Counted from the first letter of the stretch, positions 27,352 through 36,165 are shown. The stretch: 64,000 nucleotides of DNA from Roseburia sp. (GCA_003483745.1 DMYD01000028.1:73396-137395), one strand, 5' to 3'. Notes: a model not told the origin generated them from the sequence alone. Numbers and translations are program-made.

Positions 27352-29303
27352 AAAAAAGAAATAACCAGTCTCTGCCTGGAATAGCAGCGGCTGTGATATT
27401 GGGACTTGTATTGGGGGTCATGGCTGCATTTATGTCCATGGGCGCGGGAGCTTCATTGAATGATTTCCTGAAAGCGGGAGCTGTCTATGATTTCTCGGAT
27501 AATCAGCTGCAGAAATCGACTCCAAAGTGGCAGTATGACAGTGAAAACGGGTATTTTGCAATAACAGGCAAAAATGCCACAAAGAAATTTAAGATGTTCG
27601 GATCGAAGTACCGGTGGAATTATCTGTATGTGACAGTGGGCAAAATGAATGTGGAAAGTCAGTTTTTGGAGCTTCGGTATTATGACAAAAAGACAAACCA
27701 GATCGGAATGCAGGAAATCTGTTTCAGACGGGGAGAAAATGTTATCCAACTGAACGCAGAGTTAGAAGCGTACAAATTTGGATTTGTTCTGCCGGAAGCG
27801 GAAGGAGTATGTTTTTCACTGGATTCCATGCAGCTTCGTGAAAAACTGCCGGCATACAGTAAAACAAAATTTTTTCTTGTATTTGGCAGCGTGTTTGTTG
27901 TGGTGACAGCAGGCAGTATATTGTTTCTTTATAAGACAGAAAAACGAGATACTGTTAAAATTCCGGGAAAACTGTTGGGTTATGTATATGAAAATATGGC
28001 GGGAACCGGAAGAAGCAGACAGAAAAAATGGAAAAAGAAAGATTGCTCTGTGATACGCCGTATATTGTTTGGAAGTCTTATTTTGCTTGGCATCTTTTCG
28101 GATGTGCTGGAATGGGATCAAAATGACACCGGATACCGTTATCCGCTGCTGATAGCAGCAGTATTGCTGGTATTAGCAGGAATTTTTTGCAGGGAAAAGG
28201 CACAAAAGCATGTAAAATGGCAGAGTGCACTCGCCTGTTCCTGGTATGGGATATGGACGATTATGATCGTTTCTGATTTCTTTGCCGGAAACCGCAGACA
28301 TTTTCTTGGGTATGTCATGATATTTGCGGCAGGATTTTTTATCTATATGTGGAGCCGGATGGCAGATCCGGAACAGATATGGAAAGAATTATGGGAAACA
28401 TTGGAAATCATATTTGTAATGTCAGTGATATACTGCCTGTTTTTCCGTCCAAAACTGTTGGCTGTGCAGTATAATGGAATATTTAACAATGCAGAGAAAA
28501 GTGCTATGTTTGCATTGCTGATGGTAATATTGTTTTTTTCACAACTGGAATTGTTTGCAAGGGCAGAATACAGGGGAGGCAGAGTATATTTTGTTGTAAC
28601 AGAATTGGCTCTTGCTGTGTATCTGATACTTCGTGCAGAAAGTCCTGTGGGATATGCGGCACTTGCTGTGATTACTGCTTTATTTTTGGGAAGGATCGTT
28701 GTAAACCGGCATCTGTGGAACAAATGGATACGATCCCTGAAAATACAGGCAGTTTTAGCAATTCTTTGCGCGGGAGTGATCGCGGGTGGATTTCATATGG
28801 GAATCAAGGTTGTTCCACAGACGCTGGGAACAGCCTGTGCATATGAGAATGAACAAAAAACGACACGGGAGCCTGACGAGATACTGAATTCACTGGCGCA
28901 ATATGATCCGGCTGCCTTAGAAGGTGTAACAAAGGAAGCAGATATACCGAAAAACGTAATCTGGAAAAATGCACTGCGTCATCTGAATCTGTTCGGAAAT
29001 CAGAAAATGCTGAATGTTTACTGGGAGAAAACACAGATTTACAATGCTTATATTGATATGGCATATCGCTACGGAATCCTGATTCTTGTGCCTTTCCTTC
29101 TGTATCTATGTTGTATTATTTTTATTGGTGTATTGTCATTTTTCGGAAAAGAGAGGACACATACGTTTTCTTTCTGGATGTTTGGGGTATGTATTATATT
29201 TCTATTGTTTAGTGTTGGAGGGAATATCTGGGATTATGTAACGCATCCGTTATGGATATGTATGTTCCTTGGTACAGGATATTGGTTTACATCAACAGAA
29301 TAG
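27339..29303 (+). CDS. Wzy/O-antigen-ligase-like membrane protein, paralogue of the preceding gene
   Basis: Same plan as its neighbour: one membrane helix, an outside domain ending FSLDSMQLREK, then multiple membrane helices. A C-terminal loop contains IYNAYIDMAYRYGILILVPF, matching the neighbour's HNGVIAIMYRYG, with Tyr in place of His before Asn. The ATG at 27339 has GAGGG six bases before it and lies inside the previous gene. Two such enzymes side by side could serve two different polymers or act as polymerase and ligase. Transcription probably ends at the hairpin 29318-29352. Confidence 0.62.
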   Translation: MQSMKKRNNQSLPGIAAAVILGLVLGVMAAFMSMGAGASLNDFLKAGAVYDFSDNQLQKSTPKWQYDSENGYFAITGKNATKKFKMFGSKYRWNYLYVTVGKMNVESQFLELRYYDKKTNQIGMQEICFRRGENVIQLNAELEAYKFGFVLPEAEGVCFSLDSMQLREKLPAYSKTKFFLVFGSVFVVVTAGSILFLYKTEKRDTVKIPGKLLGYVYENMAGTGRSRQKKWKKKDCSVIRRILFGSLILLGIFSDVLEWDQNDTGYRYPLLIAAVLLVLAGIFCREKAQKHVKWQSALACSWYGIWTIMIVSDFFAGNRRHFLGYVMIFAAGFFIYMWSRMADPEQIWKELWETLEIIFVMSVIYCLFFRPKLLAVQYNGIFNNAEKSAMFALLMVILFFSQLELFARAEYRGGRVYFVVTELALAVYLILRAESPVGYAALAVITALFLGRIVVNRHLWNKWIRSLKIQAVLAILCAGVIAGGFHMGIKVVPQTLGTACAYENEQKTTREPDEILNSLAQYDPAALEGVTKEADIPKNVIWKNALRHLNLFGNQKMLNVYWEKTQIYNAYIDMAYRYGILILVPFLLYLCCIIFIGVLSFFGKERTHTFSFWMFGVCIIFLLFSVGGNIWDYVTHPLWICMFLGTGYWFTSTE

Positions 29304-29315
29304 ATATGCTATAAT
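29286..29315 (+). promoter_or_regulatory. Promoter of the interleaved capsule/AAA gene string
   Basis: TTTACA (29286-29291), an 18-base spacer and TATAAT (29310-29315) with an extended -10 TGC. The -35 lies inside the 3' end of the preceding gene. Expected transcription start is near 29322, 55 bases before the gene at 29377. Confidence 0.75.
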
Positions 29316-29317
29316 AG

Positions 29318-29352
29318 TGCTGTTATACCTATGTGTATGACAGCATTTTTTT
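29318..29352 (+). terminator. Rho-independent terminator overlapping the downstream transcription start
   Basis: TGCTGTTATAC pairs with GTATGACAGCA (one G-U) and is followed by seven T. It ends transcripts coming from 25339-29303. The start point expected from the promoter at 29286-29315 falls inside its left arm, so new transcripts would lack a full stem and escape it. Confidence 0.85.
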
Positions 29353-29376
29353 GAATATAAAGGACAATAACGATAG

Positions 29377-31245
29377 ATGAAACAGTTAATTCGTGATAGA
29401 CAGTTATTTATTCGCCGTATTTTTTTGATGTGTTATGATATGTTCGCTGTATTTGTTGCGAGTATGGTTGCACTGATGATACGGTTTGATCTGAACTTTT
29501 ACAATGTACCGTCGGAGTATCTGAATGAAGTATGGAGAACGCTTCCTTATATGATGGCGATTACCCTGATCATTTTCTGGGGGCTCAGATTATATTCGAG
29601 CCTGTGGAGTTATGCCGGGGCTCTTGAGATGATGTATGTTGTTTCGGCATGTATACTGGATGCGATTGCGGTGGCAGCACTTATCTTAGTGCGCAACTGG
29701 GGAGATATGTTTCCGGTTCCGCGAAGTTTTTATATTTTATACGGACTATTTTTACTGGTACTGATCATGGGATGCAGGTATTCTTATCGTGGACTCCGGG
29801 TCATCCGTAATATGCGAAGAGACGGCGTCTATCGCAGAAATGTACTTGTGATCGGTGCCGGAGAGGCTGGAAACCAGCTGATCAAGGAGATCAATAACAG
29901 CCGATATGTCAGAAAAAAAGTAGTCGGTGTGATCGATGATGATAAAACAAAGATCGGCAACTACATCCATGGAGCCAAGGTGGTCGGTGACAGAAGCTGC
30001 ATCCGGGATAAGGTGCTTGAACTGCATGTGCATGAGATCATTATAGCAATGCCATCTGCATCTCCGAAACAGATGAAAGGAATCTTAGATATCTGCAAAG
30101 AGACAGGATGTGAACTGAAGCGTCTGCCGGGAATCTACCAGCTTGTCAATGGAGAAGTAGGCATCAGTAAATTAAAAGATGTTGATGTGAACGACCTGCT
30201 CGGAAGAGAACCTGTCACGGTCGATCTCGAGTCTATCATGGGATATGTGTCCGGAAAAATCATCATGGTAACCGGTGGAGGCGGCTCTATCGGAAGCGAG
30301 CTGTGCAGACAGATCGCGGGGCACAAACCAAAGCAGCTGATTATTTTAGATATTTATGAGAATACCACATATGATATACAAAATGAGTTAAAGGTAAAAT
30401 TCCCGGAGCTGGATCTGGTCGTTCTGATCGGTTCCGTGCGCAATACCAATCGTATGAACTGGATTTTTGAGACTTATCATCCGGAAATCATCTACCATGC
30501 GGCAGCGCATAAACATGTGCCGCTGATGGAAGAAAGCCCGAATGAAGCTATTAAAAATAATGTCCTTGGCACATGGAAAATCGTACAGGCGGCAGATCAT
30601 TATCATGTAAAAAGGTTTGTGATGATCTCTACGGATAAAGCGGTTAACCCGACAAATATCATGGGCGCAAGTAAAAGGATCTGTGAGATGATCATTCAGA
30701 CTTATAATAAGCGTTCCGATACGGAATATGTGGCAGTACGTTTTGGTAATGTCCTTGGAAGCAACGGAAGTGTGATACCGCTGTTTAAAAAGCAGATCGA
30801 ACGCGGTGGTCCGGTGACAGTCACTGATCCGAATATCGTGCGTTATTTTATGACGATACCTGAGGCTGTTTCTTTAGTTCTGCAGGCAGGCGCTTATGCC
30901 AAAGGCGGAGAGATATTCGTCCTTGATATGGGGGAACCGGTCAAGATCCTTGATCTTGCAAAAAACCTGATCCTGTTATCCGGTCATAAACCGGATGAAG
31001 ATATCCAGATCGTGTTTACCGGACTGCGTCCCGGGGAAAAATTATACGAAGAGATGTTAATGGATGAAGAGGGACTGCAGGATACGGAAAATAATCTGAT
31101 CCATATTGGAAAACCGATCGAATTGGATGAAGAAAAGTTCTTAAATCAGCTGGAAAAGTTAAAAGAGTATGTTGTGACAGAACCTTCTGATATCAGAGAG
31201 TGGGTAAAAGAAATCGTGCCGACGTATCAGCCGAAGGAGGAGTAG
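29377..31245 (+). CDS. Membrane-bound nucleotide-sugar 4,6-dehydratase (PglF/CapD/WbpM-like)
   Basis: Four N-terminal membrane helices (residues about 15-130) are followed by a Rossmann-like domain (VIGAGEAGNQLIKEI, near 165). A second, catalytic SDR domain carries VTGGGGSIGSELCRQI (near 296), HAAAHKHVPLMEESP and TDKAVNPTNIMGASKR, in which Met replaces the usual SDR Tyr as in this membrane-bound family. FTGLRPGEKLYEEM is also diagnostic. At 622 residues it is full length. It would make a UDP-4-keto-6-deoxy-HexNAc for amino-sugar synthesis. It opens the 29.4-46.9 kb string. Its 3' end (gaaggaggagtagaaa) is echoed just before the gene at 32705. Confidence 0.93.
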   Translation: MKQLIRDRQLFIRRIFLMCYDMFAVFVASMVALMIRFDLNFYNVPSEYLNEVWRTLPYMMAITLIIFWGLRLYSSLWSYAGALEMMYVVSACILDAIAVAALILVRNWGDMFPVPRSFYILYGLFLLVLIMGCRYSYRGLRVIRNMRRDGVYRRNVLVIGAGEAGNQLIKEINNSRYVRKKVVGVIDDDKTKIGNYIHGAKVVGDRSCIRDKVLELHVHEIIIAMPSASPKQMKGILDICKETGCELKRLPGIYQLVNGEVGISKLKDVDVNDLLGREPVTVDLESIMGYVSGKIIMVTGGGGSIGSELCRQIAGHKPKQLIILDIYENTTYDIQNELKVKFPELDLVVLIGSVRNTNRMNWIFETYHPEIIYHAAAHKHVPLMEESPNEAIKNNVLGTWKIVQAADHYHVKRFVMISTDKAVNPTNIMGASKRICEMIIQTYNKRSDTEYVAVRFGNVLGSNGSVIPLFKKQIERGGPVTVTDPNIVRYFMTIPEAVSLVLQAGAYAKGGEIFVLDMGEPVKILDLAKNLILLSGHKPDEDIQIVFTGLRPGEKLYEEMLMDEEGLQDTENNLIHIGKPIELDEEKFLNQLEKLKEYVVTEPSDIREWVKEIVPTYQPKEE

Positions 31246-31257
31246 AAAGGGGAAATT

Positions 31258-32541
31258 ATGAGACTGGAAATTCAGCATTTTTCCAAAATTAAACAGGCAT
31301 CGGTTAAACTTGACGGAATTACTGTGATTGCAGGTGAAAATAATACGGGAAAAAGTACAATTGGCAAGATTTTGGCATGCATGTTTAATTCTATGTACAA
31401 AGTTGATGAAAAGGCCTCTAAGAAGAAAAAAGAACAGATTGAGACATTGCTTCGCTATAATTGGGAAAATATCTGGTATCATAATTTGAGAAAAGGTGAG
31501 CAGAGAACAACTGTGAATGTGCCTTCTCGGATCAGTAGAAAAAGATATGCAAATGCAGCAGAATTGATTATGGCAGCAGATGAAGAAGGAAAAATAAAAA
31601 TTATTTCTGAACTGTACAATAATTTCCAAAACGTGCTCGAAGATGAAAGTAGAGAGGCGTTATGTCGTGATATTTTAGAGAAAGTAAATGGTGTATTGAA
31701 TTTAAAAACAGAGACTGTGGAACAGACATTGATAGCAAATACTTTCGGCAGATATTTTTATGATCAGATGAATGATCTGTATGAACCCGAAAGTGAGGCA
31801 GAAGCAACTCTGGTCATTCAGGGGAAAAAAGTGCATGTTGGTATTAAAAAAAATAGTGAGTATGTGATTGAACGGGAAATTCCTATCATGCATGAGGCAA
31901 TCTCAATTGATTCTCCGGCAATTATGAATCATATGAATTCATGGGAGTACAGTGATGGATTGAGTGCCCAGGATCTGCTTTTGCTTCATAAATTGAGCGA
32001 TACAACAGAAGATAATGTAGTTGCAGAGCTTGTTGCAGGGGAAAAAATGGATGATATCATGCAAATATTGTCAGAGGTTACAACCGGCAAAGTTATTAAA
32101 AATGATGATGGCGAATATATACTGGCAGATGATGAAATGCATTTTTTTGAAATTGGAAATTTATCCATGGGAATCAAGGCATTTTCAATATTCAGGACTT
32201 TATTGGAAAAAGGTACAATAAGAGAAAATGATATATTGATATTAGATGAGCCTGAAATACACTTACATCCGGAATGGCAGCTTGTATATGCAGAATTGAT
32301 TGTATTGTTGGAGAAATATCTTCATCTGACAATTCTGATTACTACACACAGTCCTTATTTTTTAGAGTCGATTGAAGCGTATACCCAAAAATATAATGTT
32401 GATGATATTACAAATTATTATCTTGCACAGGCAGAGGGAAAAGAGACTGTTATGAAAGATGTAACAGGTAATTTACAGCCAGTTTATCAGTTGTTGGCGA
32501 AGCCGTTTGAAAAGTTAGAAAGCGTACAGATGTCAGAATAG
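31258..32541 (+). CDS. AAA-family ATPase of OLD/RecF type (module A)
   Basis: An SMC/OLD-like ATP-binding protein with no glycan-synthesis motifs. Walker A GENNTGKS is at residues 26-33, a long variable middle follows, and Walker B/ABC-like ILILDEPEIHLHPEW is near 328 with the switch ILITTHSPYF. It lies 12 bases after the dehydratase and reads in the same direction. Proteins of this type are common ATPase subunits of anti-phage systems but usually need an effector. The only candidate partner here is the broken small gene at 32560. It could also be an orphan. The coding sequence looks more AT-rich than the flanking capsule genes. Function unknown; a defence role is inference. Confidence 0.82.
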   Translation: MRLEIQHFSKIKQASVKLDGITVIAGENNTGKSTIGKILACMFNSMYKVDEKASKKKKEQIETLLRYNWENIWYHNLRKGEQRTTVNVPSRISRKRYANAAELIMAADEEGKIKIISELYNNFQNVLEDESREALCRDILEKVNGVLNLKTETVEQTLIANTFGRYFYDQMNDLYEPESEAEATLVIQGKKVHVGIKKNSEYVIEREIPIMHEAISIDSPAIMNHMNSWEYSDGLSAQDLLLLHKLSDTTEDNVVAELVAGEKMDDIMQILSEVTTGKVIKNDDGEYILADDEMHFFEIGNLSMGIKAFSIFRTLLEKGTIRENDILILDEPEIHLHPEWQLVYAELIVLLEKYLHLTILITTHSPYFLESIEAYTQKYNVDDITNYYLAQAEGKETVMKDVTGNLQPVYQLLAKPFEKLESVQMSE

Positions 32542-32559
32542 ATCAGAAATGGGGTTGCA

Positions 32560-32701
32560 ATGACAGAAGGAGCAGTTATTTTGTCTTTTTGAACTTGAAA
32601 AGCTATGTGGATATGTGTTTCATGAAACAAATACATATACCAAAGAGCAATTTGAGCAGTTGTTTGTAAAAAAATATGAAAAATTAGAAGGTGGCAGATA
32701 G
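32560..32701 (+). pseudogene. Frameshifted small gene (about 46 codons) after the AAA ATPase
   Basis: An ATG at 32560, with GGGG five bases upstream, reads MTEGAVILSF and then hits TGA directly after a run of five T (32586-32590). Removing one T continues the frame as FELEKLCGYVFHETNTY ... KKYEKLEGGR up to TAG at 32699-32701, giving about 46 residues of plausible amphipathic protein. The alternative frame with no shift has no start codon after its own TGA. This suggests a one-base slip in a homopolymer: a real disruption, a sequencing error or programmed frameshifting. Function unknown. Confidence 0.5.
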
Positions 32702-32704
32702 AAA

Positions 32705-33313
32705 ATGACAGGTTATCGATATATCAAACGAATCATAGATGTCGTACTCAGCGGACTTGCAATTATCATATTGTCCCCGCTGCTCTTGATCTTATGCATT
32801 GCAATCAAACTGGATTCCCCGGGACCGATCCTTTTTACACAAAAGAGGGTCGGTATCCACAAGACATATTTTCAGATCTATAAGTTCCGTACGATGCGCA
32901 CCGACACGCCGAAAGACATGCCGACACATATGCTTTCCAATCCAGAGCAGTATATCACCAAAACAGGCAGATTTCTCCGCAAGACCAGTCTGGATGAACT
33001 GCCGCAGATCTTTAATATTTTCAAAGGGGATATGAGTATCGTAGGTCCCCGTCCGGCACTCTGGAATCAGGATGATCTCATCGCAGAGCGCGATAAATAT
33101 GGTGCCAATGATGTGACACCGGGACTGACCGGCTGGGCACAGATTAACGGACGTGATGAACTGGAAATCCCGGTTAAGGCAAAATTGGATGGCGAGTATG
33201 TGAAAAAATATGGGTTTGCCATGGATGTGAGATGTTTCTTTGGCACATTCTTAAGCGTTCTGCGTCAGGATGGCGTGGTTGAAGGCGGAACAGGGAGCAT
33301 GAAGGGAAAATGA
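32705..33313 (+). CDS. Initiating sugar transferase, short form (PglC/WbaP-C-like)
   Basis: A polyprenyl-phosphate phosphoglycosyltransferase with only the catalytic module: one membrane helix (residues about 5-35), KRVGIHKTYFQIYKFRTM, then LDELPQIFNIFKGDMSIVGP and TPGLTGWAQINGRDEL. At 202 residues it has PglC-like size, unlike the 453-residue enzyme at 3189. With the 4,6-dehydratase at 29377 it probably loads a modified HexNAc-phosphate onto undecaprenyl phosphate. Its TGA overlaps the ATG of the next AAA gene (ATGA). Confidence 0.93.
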   Translation: MTGYRYIKRIIDVVLSGLAIIILSPLLLILCIAIKLDSPGPILFTQKRVGIHKTYFQIYKFRTMRTDTPKDMPTHMLSNPEQYITKTGRFLRKTSLDELPQIFNIFKGDMSIVGPRPALWNQDDLIAERDKYGANDVTPGLTGWAQINGRDELEIPVKAKLDGEYVKKYGFAMDVRCFFGTFLSVLRQDGVVEGGTGSMKGK

Positions 33314-34374
33314 AAATAAATAAATTGAGAATGAATAATTTTATGCTATTCGACGAGGCAGATATAGAGTGGTCTAAAAATATTAATATTATATGTGGGG
33401 AAAACAGTACCGGAAAGACAACACTTTTAAAATTAATGTATTCGGTTTTAAAGCCTATTGGAAAAGGTAATATAGGACAGTTATCCAAAGAAAGCGGAGA
33501 AAAAGTCTTTGTTGAAAAATTACAGAGGATGTTTCGCCCAGACGAGATGAAAATAGGGCGGTTAGTGAGCAGAAAGCAGGGCGGTAATCATACCGATTTT
33601 GAAGTTGGTCTTGAAAAAAATCAAAGTGTTTCTATGAGTTTTGGAAACCGGCAGGAAAATCATGCGGATGTAAGTATAAAATTACTGGATCCGAATAAGA
33701 AGTTTGATATAGTATATATTCCTACCAAAGAGATGATTTCAACGACAGAACATTTTGCAGCCCTGTATGAAGAATATAGCATTGATTTCGAAGAAATGTA
33801 TTACGATTTGGCAAAGCTTTTAGACAGACCGTTAAAAAGAGGAGCGAATACAACAGAACAGAATGCCGTTTTAAGCAGCTTTGAATCAATTATGAAGGGA
33901 CAGATTATTCAAAAAGATAAAAAGTTTTACTTAAAAGTAAAAGGAGAAGGCGAATTTGAAATGGGATTACTATCAGATGGGTATCGCAAATTGTCGATGC
34001 TGCTATACCTTATTTTATCTGGTAGCTTAAAAAAAGATACAGTATTATTTTGGGATGAACCAGAAACAAACATGAATCCTAAGATGATTCGACCAATTGT
34101 ACAGGCAATGATTGAACTTGCCAAAATGGGTGTACAGATTTTTGTCACAACACATGACTATTTTGTGCAGCAGGAATTTAATTTTTTAACAGAATATCCG
34201 GAAGAGAATGAAAAAAAACTGGATATTCGATTTATGTCGTTGTATCATGAAAAAGATACAAAGGAACTGAAATATGAAATGGCAAAATCATTGACGGATT
34301 TAAAGCATAATGCGGTAATGGAAGAGTTTGATGCATTATACGACAGAGAACAGAGGATCATCTATGGAGATTGA
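33310..34374 (+). CDS. AAA-family ATPase (module B)
   Basis: An OLD/RecF-like ATPase distinct from the one at 31258. Walker A GENSTGKT is at residues 30-37, then IVYIPTKEMIST, GLLSDGYRKLSML (signature-like), Walker B VLFWDEPETNMNPK near 247 and IFVTTHDYFVQQEF. At 354 residues it is short and shows no nuclease domain. It is coupled to the sugar transferase by ATGA and to a 118-residue partner by overlap, so three proteins are made from one message. It resembles ATPases of two-gene defence systems, but no named system is recognised. Confidence 0.82.
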   Translation: MKINKLRMNNFMLFDEADIEWSKNINIICGENSTGKTTLLKLMYSVLKPIGKGNIGQLSKESGEKVFVEKLQRMFRPDEMKIGRLVSRKQGGNHTDFEVGLEKNQSVSMSFGNRQENHADVSIKLLDPNKKFDIVYIPTKEMISTTEHFAALYEEYSIDFEEMYYDLAKLLDRPLKRGANTTEQNAVLSSFESIMKGQIIQKDKKFYLKVKGEGEFEMGLLSDGYRKLSMLLYLILSGSLKKDTVLFWDEPETNMNPKMIRPIVQAMIELAKMGVQIFVTTHDYFVQQEFNFLTEYPEENEKKLDIRFMSLYHEKDTKELKYEMAKSLTDLKHNAVMEEFDALYDREQRIIYGD

Positions 34375-34727
34375 AGAAAGCAGATATGACAACTGGAAGG
34401 GATAGCCTGGATATTGAAGTGACGCAAAAAGTTGTCATGACGCTCGCAGCGCTTGCCGGAGTAAATACATATGGAAGCACAAGAAAAGATACGGAAGAAC
34501 TTATAAATTTTGCAAAGAAAACATTTGGAACAGAATATGCAGAAGACCGGAAGAAAATCTTAGTAATATTATTCCTTGAAGGCGATTTTGGAAGTACAAC
34601 CAGACCTAAGAAAATGGTTATGAAAGATTTACAGGACAGCATTAATAAAAAGTTGCGTTGGTTAAAATGCAGAGTTTCGGTTGTGGATTCAAAGACATAT
34701 AATAAAAAGGTGTTTGAAATAAAATGA
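34371..34727 (+). CDS. Small basic protein coupled to the module B ATPase
   Basis: 118 residues from a TTG at 34371 overlapping the ATPase stop; an ATG at 34386 would give 113. No known domain is recognised. The middle reads RKKILVILFLEGDFGS and the C-terminus is Lys-rich (KDLQDSINKKLRWLKCRV). No HNH, TOPRIM or HEPN motif is visible. Its tight overlap with both the ATPase and the following epimerase gene (ATGA) suggests it works with the ATPase. It could be an effector, a regulator or an immunity factor. Confidence 0.7.
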   Translation: MKKADMTTGRDSLDIEVTQKVVMTLAALAGVNTYGSTRKDTEELINFAKKTFGTEYAEDRKKILVILFLEGDFGSTTRPKKMVMKDLQDSINKKLRWLKCRVSVVDSKTYNKKVFEIK

Positions 34728-35635
34728 AAAAAATCTTGATTCTAGGTGTGAACAGCTACATCGGCAGCTCATTTCAAAAATATATCGAAGAAAATTATGA
34801 TGGCCAGTATGAAATTCATAAAGTCAGTCTGCGTGGGGATGCATGGAAAAAGGATGACTGGGCGGAATACGACAGTATTTTAAATATGACCGGCAAGGCA
34901 CATGCGGATATCGGCAGTCTGACAGAAGAAGAAAAGCAGGAGTATTATGCCGTAAATTGTGATCTCGCATGTGAGGCGGCAAGGAAAGCGATAGAAGATG
35001 GCGTGGCGCAATATATTTATCTGAGCAGTGTGATCGTATATGGAGACAGCAGTAATGACGGAGGGGCAGTACATATCACAAAAGATACAAAGCCGGCTCC
35101 GTCTAATTTTTATGGGGACAGCAAATGGCAGGCAGAACAGAAACTGCAGGCATTGTTCGCAGAGACAGCGGCAGATGACGGCAAAAATAATACTTCACTT
35201 GCAATCATCCGCCCGCCGATGATCTATGGGAAAAACAGCAAGGGAAACTTTAAGATGCTGGTGAAATTAGCGGATAAGACACCAATCTTTCCTAATGTGA
35301 AAAATGAGCGTAGTATGTTATATGTGGGGAACCTGGCAGAATTTTTGCGGCTTCTGATAGACAGCCGGAAAGCGGGATTGTTTCTTCCACAGAATGATTC
35401 CTATGTGACCACTGCACAGATGGTGTCAGCAATCGCTGAGGCAAAAGGGAAAAAATTACTTTTGTGTGGTTGGATGAACCCTCTTGTGGCACTTGCCCAA
35501 AAGATGCCCGGGAAGATTGGCGGCATGGCAGGAAAGGCATTTGGTTCCATGACGATCGAGCAGGGGTTGAGCAGGAAAGAGATAGACGGATACCAACGGT
35601 TTGGGTTGAAGGAGAGTGTGGAGAAAAGTGTGTGA
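34724..35635 (+). CDS. NAD-dependent sugar epimerase/dehydratase (SDR)
   Basis: Extended SDR for a nucleotide sugar or lipid-linked sugar: ILILGVNSYIGSSFQKYI (glycine-rich loop in the reduced form GxNxYIG), YIYLSSVIVYG and the catalytic FYGDSKWQAE (YxxxK). IIRPPMIYGKNSKGNFKML marks the substrate half. At 303 residues it is normal length. It resembles WbjC- and GalE-type epimerases and C4-reductases that act after a PglF/CapD dehydratase, which fits the gene at 29377. It overlaps the small module B gene by four bases. Confidence 0.88.
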   Translation: MKKILILGVNSYIGSSFQKYIEENYDGQYEIHKVSLRGDAWKKDDWAEYDSILNMTGKAHADIGSLTEEEKQEYYAVNCDLACEAARKAIEDGVAQYIYLSSVIVYGDSSNDGGAVHITKDTKPAPSNFYGDSKWQAEQKLQALFAETAADDGKNNTSLAIIRPPMIYGKNSKGNFKMLVKLADKTPIFPNVKNERSMLYVGNLAEFLRLLIDSRKAGLFLPQNDSYVTTAQMVSAIAEAKGKKLLLCGWMNPLVALAQKMPGKIGGMAGKAFGSMTIEQGLSRKEIDGYQRFGLKESVEKSV

Positions 35636-35753
35636 GGCTGAGAGTCATGCATGATTGGATGTAGAAAAAAGTACCATAAATATTGTGAAAAATTAACAAA
35701 AAAATATTATATGTTGAAAGAACGAATAGATATGTATATAATAATAAAAAACG

Positions 35754-35782
35754 TTGACAATTATAGAAGCAAGTGGTAGACT
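35754..35782 (+). promoter_or_regulatory. Promoter of the small HTH-like gene
   Basis: A perfect TTGACA (35754-35759), a 17-base spacer and TAGACT (35777-35782). It lies in the 188-base gap after the epimerase, the largest gap inside the interleaved string, about 40 bases before the start at 35824. A 10-bp palindrome TCATGCATGA lies earlier in the same gap. Confidence 0.72.
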
Positions 35783-35823
35783 AGACCAGTTGTCATAGTT
35801 GCATTTGATGGAGGAAACCAATT

Positions 35824-36159
35824 ATGAAAGAGGCAAGAGTATTAGGCAATAACATCAGGGTGTTATTGAAAAATGATCAGACGATGAAACAGGCTTTTGC
35901 AGATGCTTTGGGATATACTCCTTATGAAGTTGAAAAATTGTGTGACGCGAGACTTTATACAACGGATGAGGATATTCATGATATTGCCGAATATTTTTCG
36001 GTAACCCCGGACAGTCTGTATGTTAGTAGAAGTCCTGAGGAGTATACGGGGAATGGATTTTTACACTGCATGGGTCAGTTTAAGAAAGAAGAAAACAAAG
36101 AGAAAGTTTTAAATATTTTTGATATGTATTGTGATATTAAAGAACTTTTGGAACAATAA
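35824..36159 (+). CDS. Small HTH/XRE-like protein
   Basis: 111 residues. The first 65 resemble an XRE-type helix-turn-helix: NNIRVLLKNDQTMKQAFADA, LGYTPYEVEKLCDAR and DIHDIAEYFSVTPDSLYVS. This layout is found in small repressors. The C-terminal 40 residues are helical and charged. It has its own promoter (35754) and terminator (36166), so it can be expressed independently of the long operon. It may regulate the neighbouring modules or belong to a small inserted element. A GGAGG site precedes the ATG. Confidence 0.72.
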   Translation: MKEARVLGNNIRVLLKNDQTMKQAFADALGYTPYEVEKLCDARLYTTDEDIHDIAEYFSVTPDSLYVSRSPEEYTGNGFLHCMGQFKKEENKEKVLNIFDMYCDIKELLEQ

Positions 36160-36165
36160 GTATAT

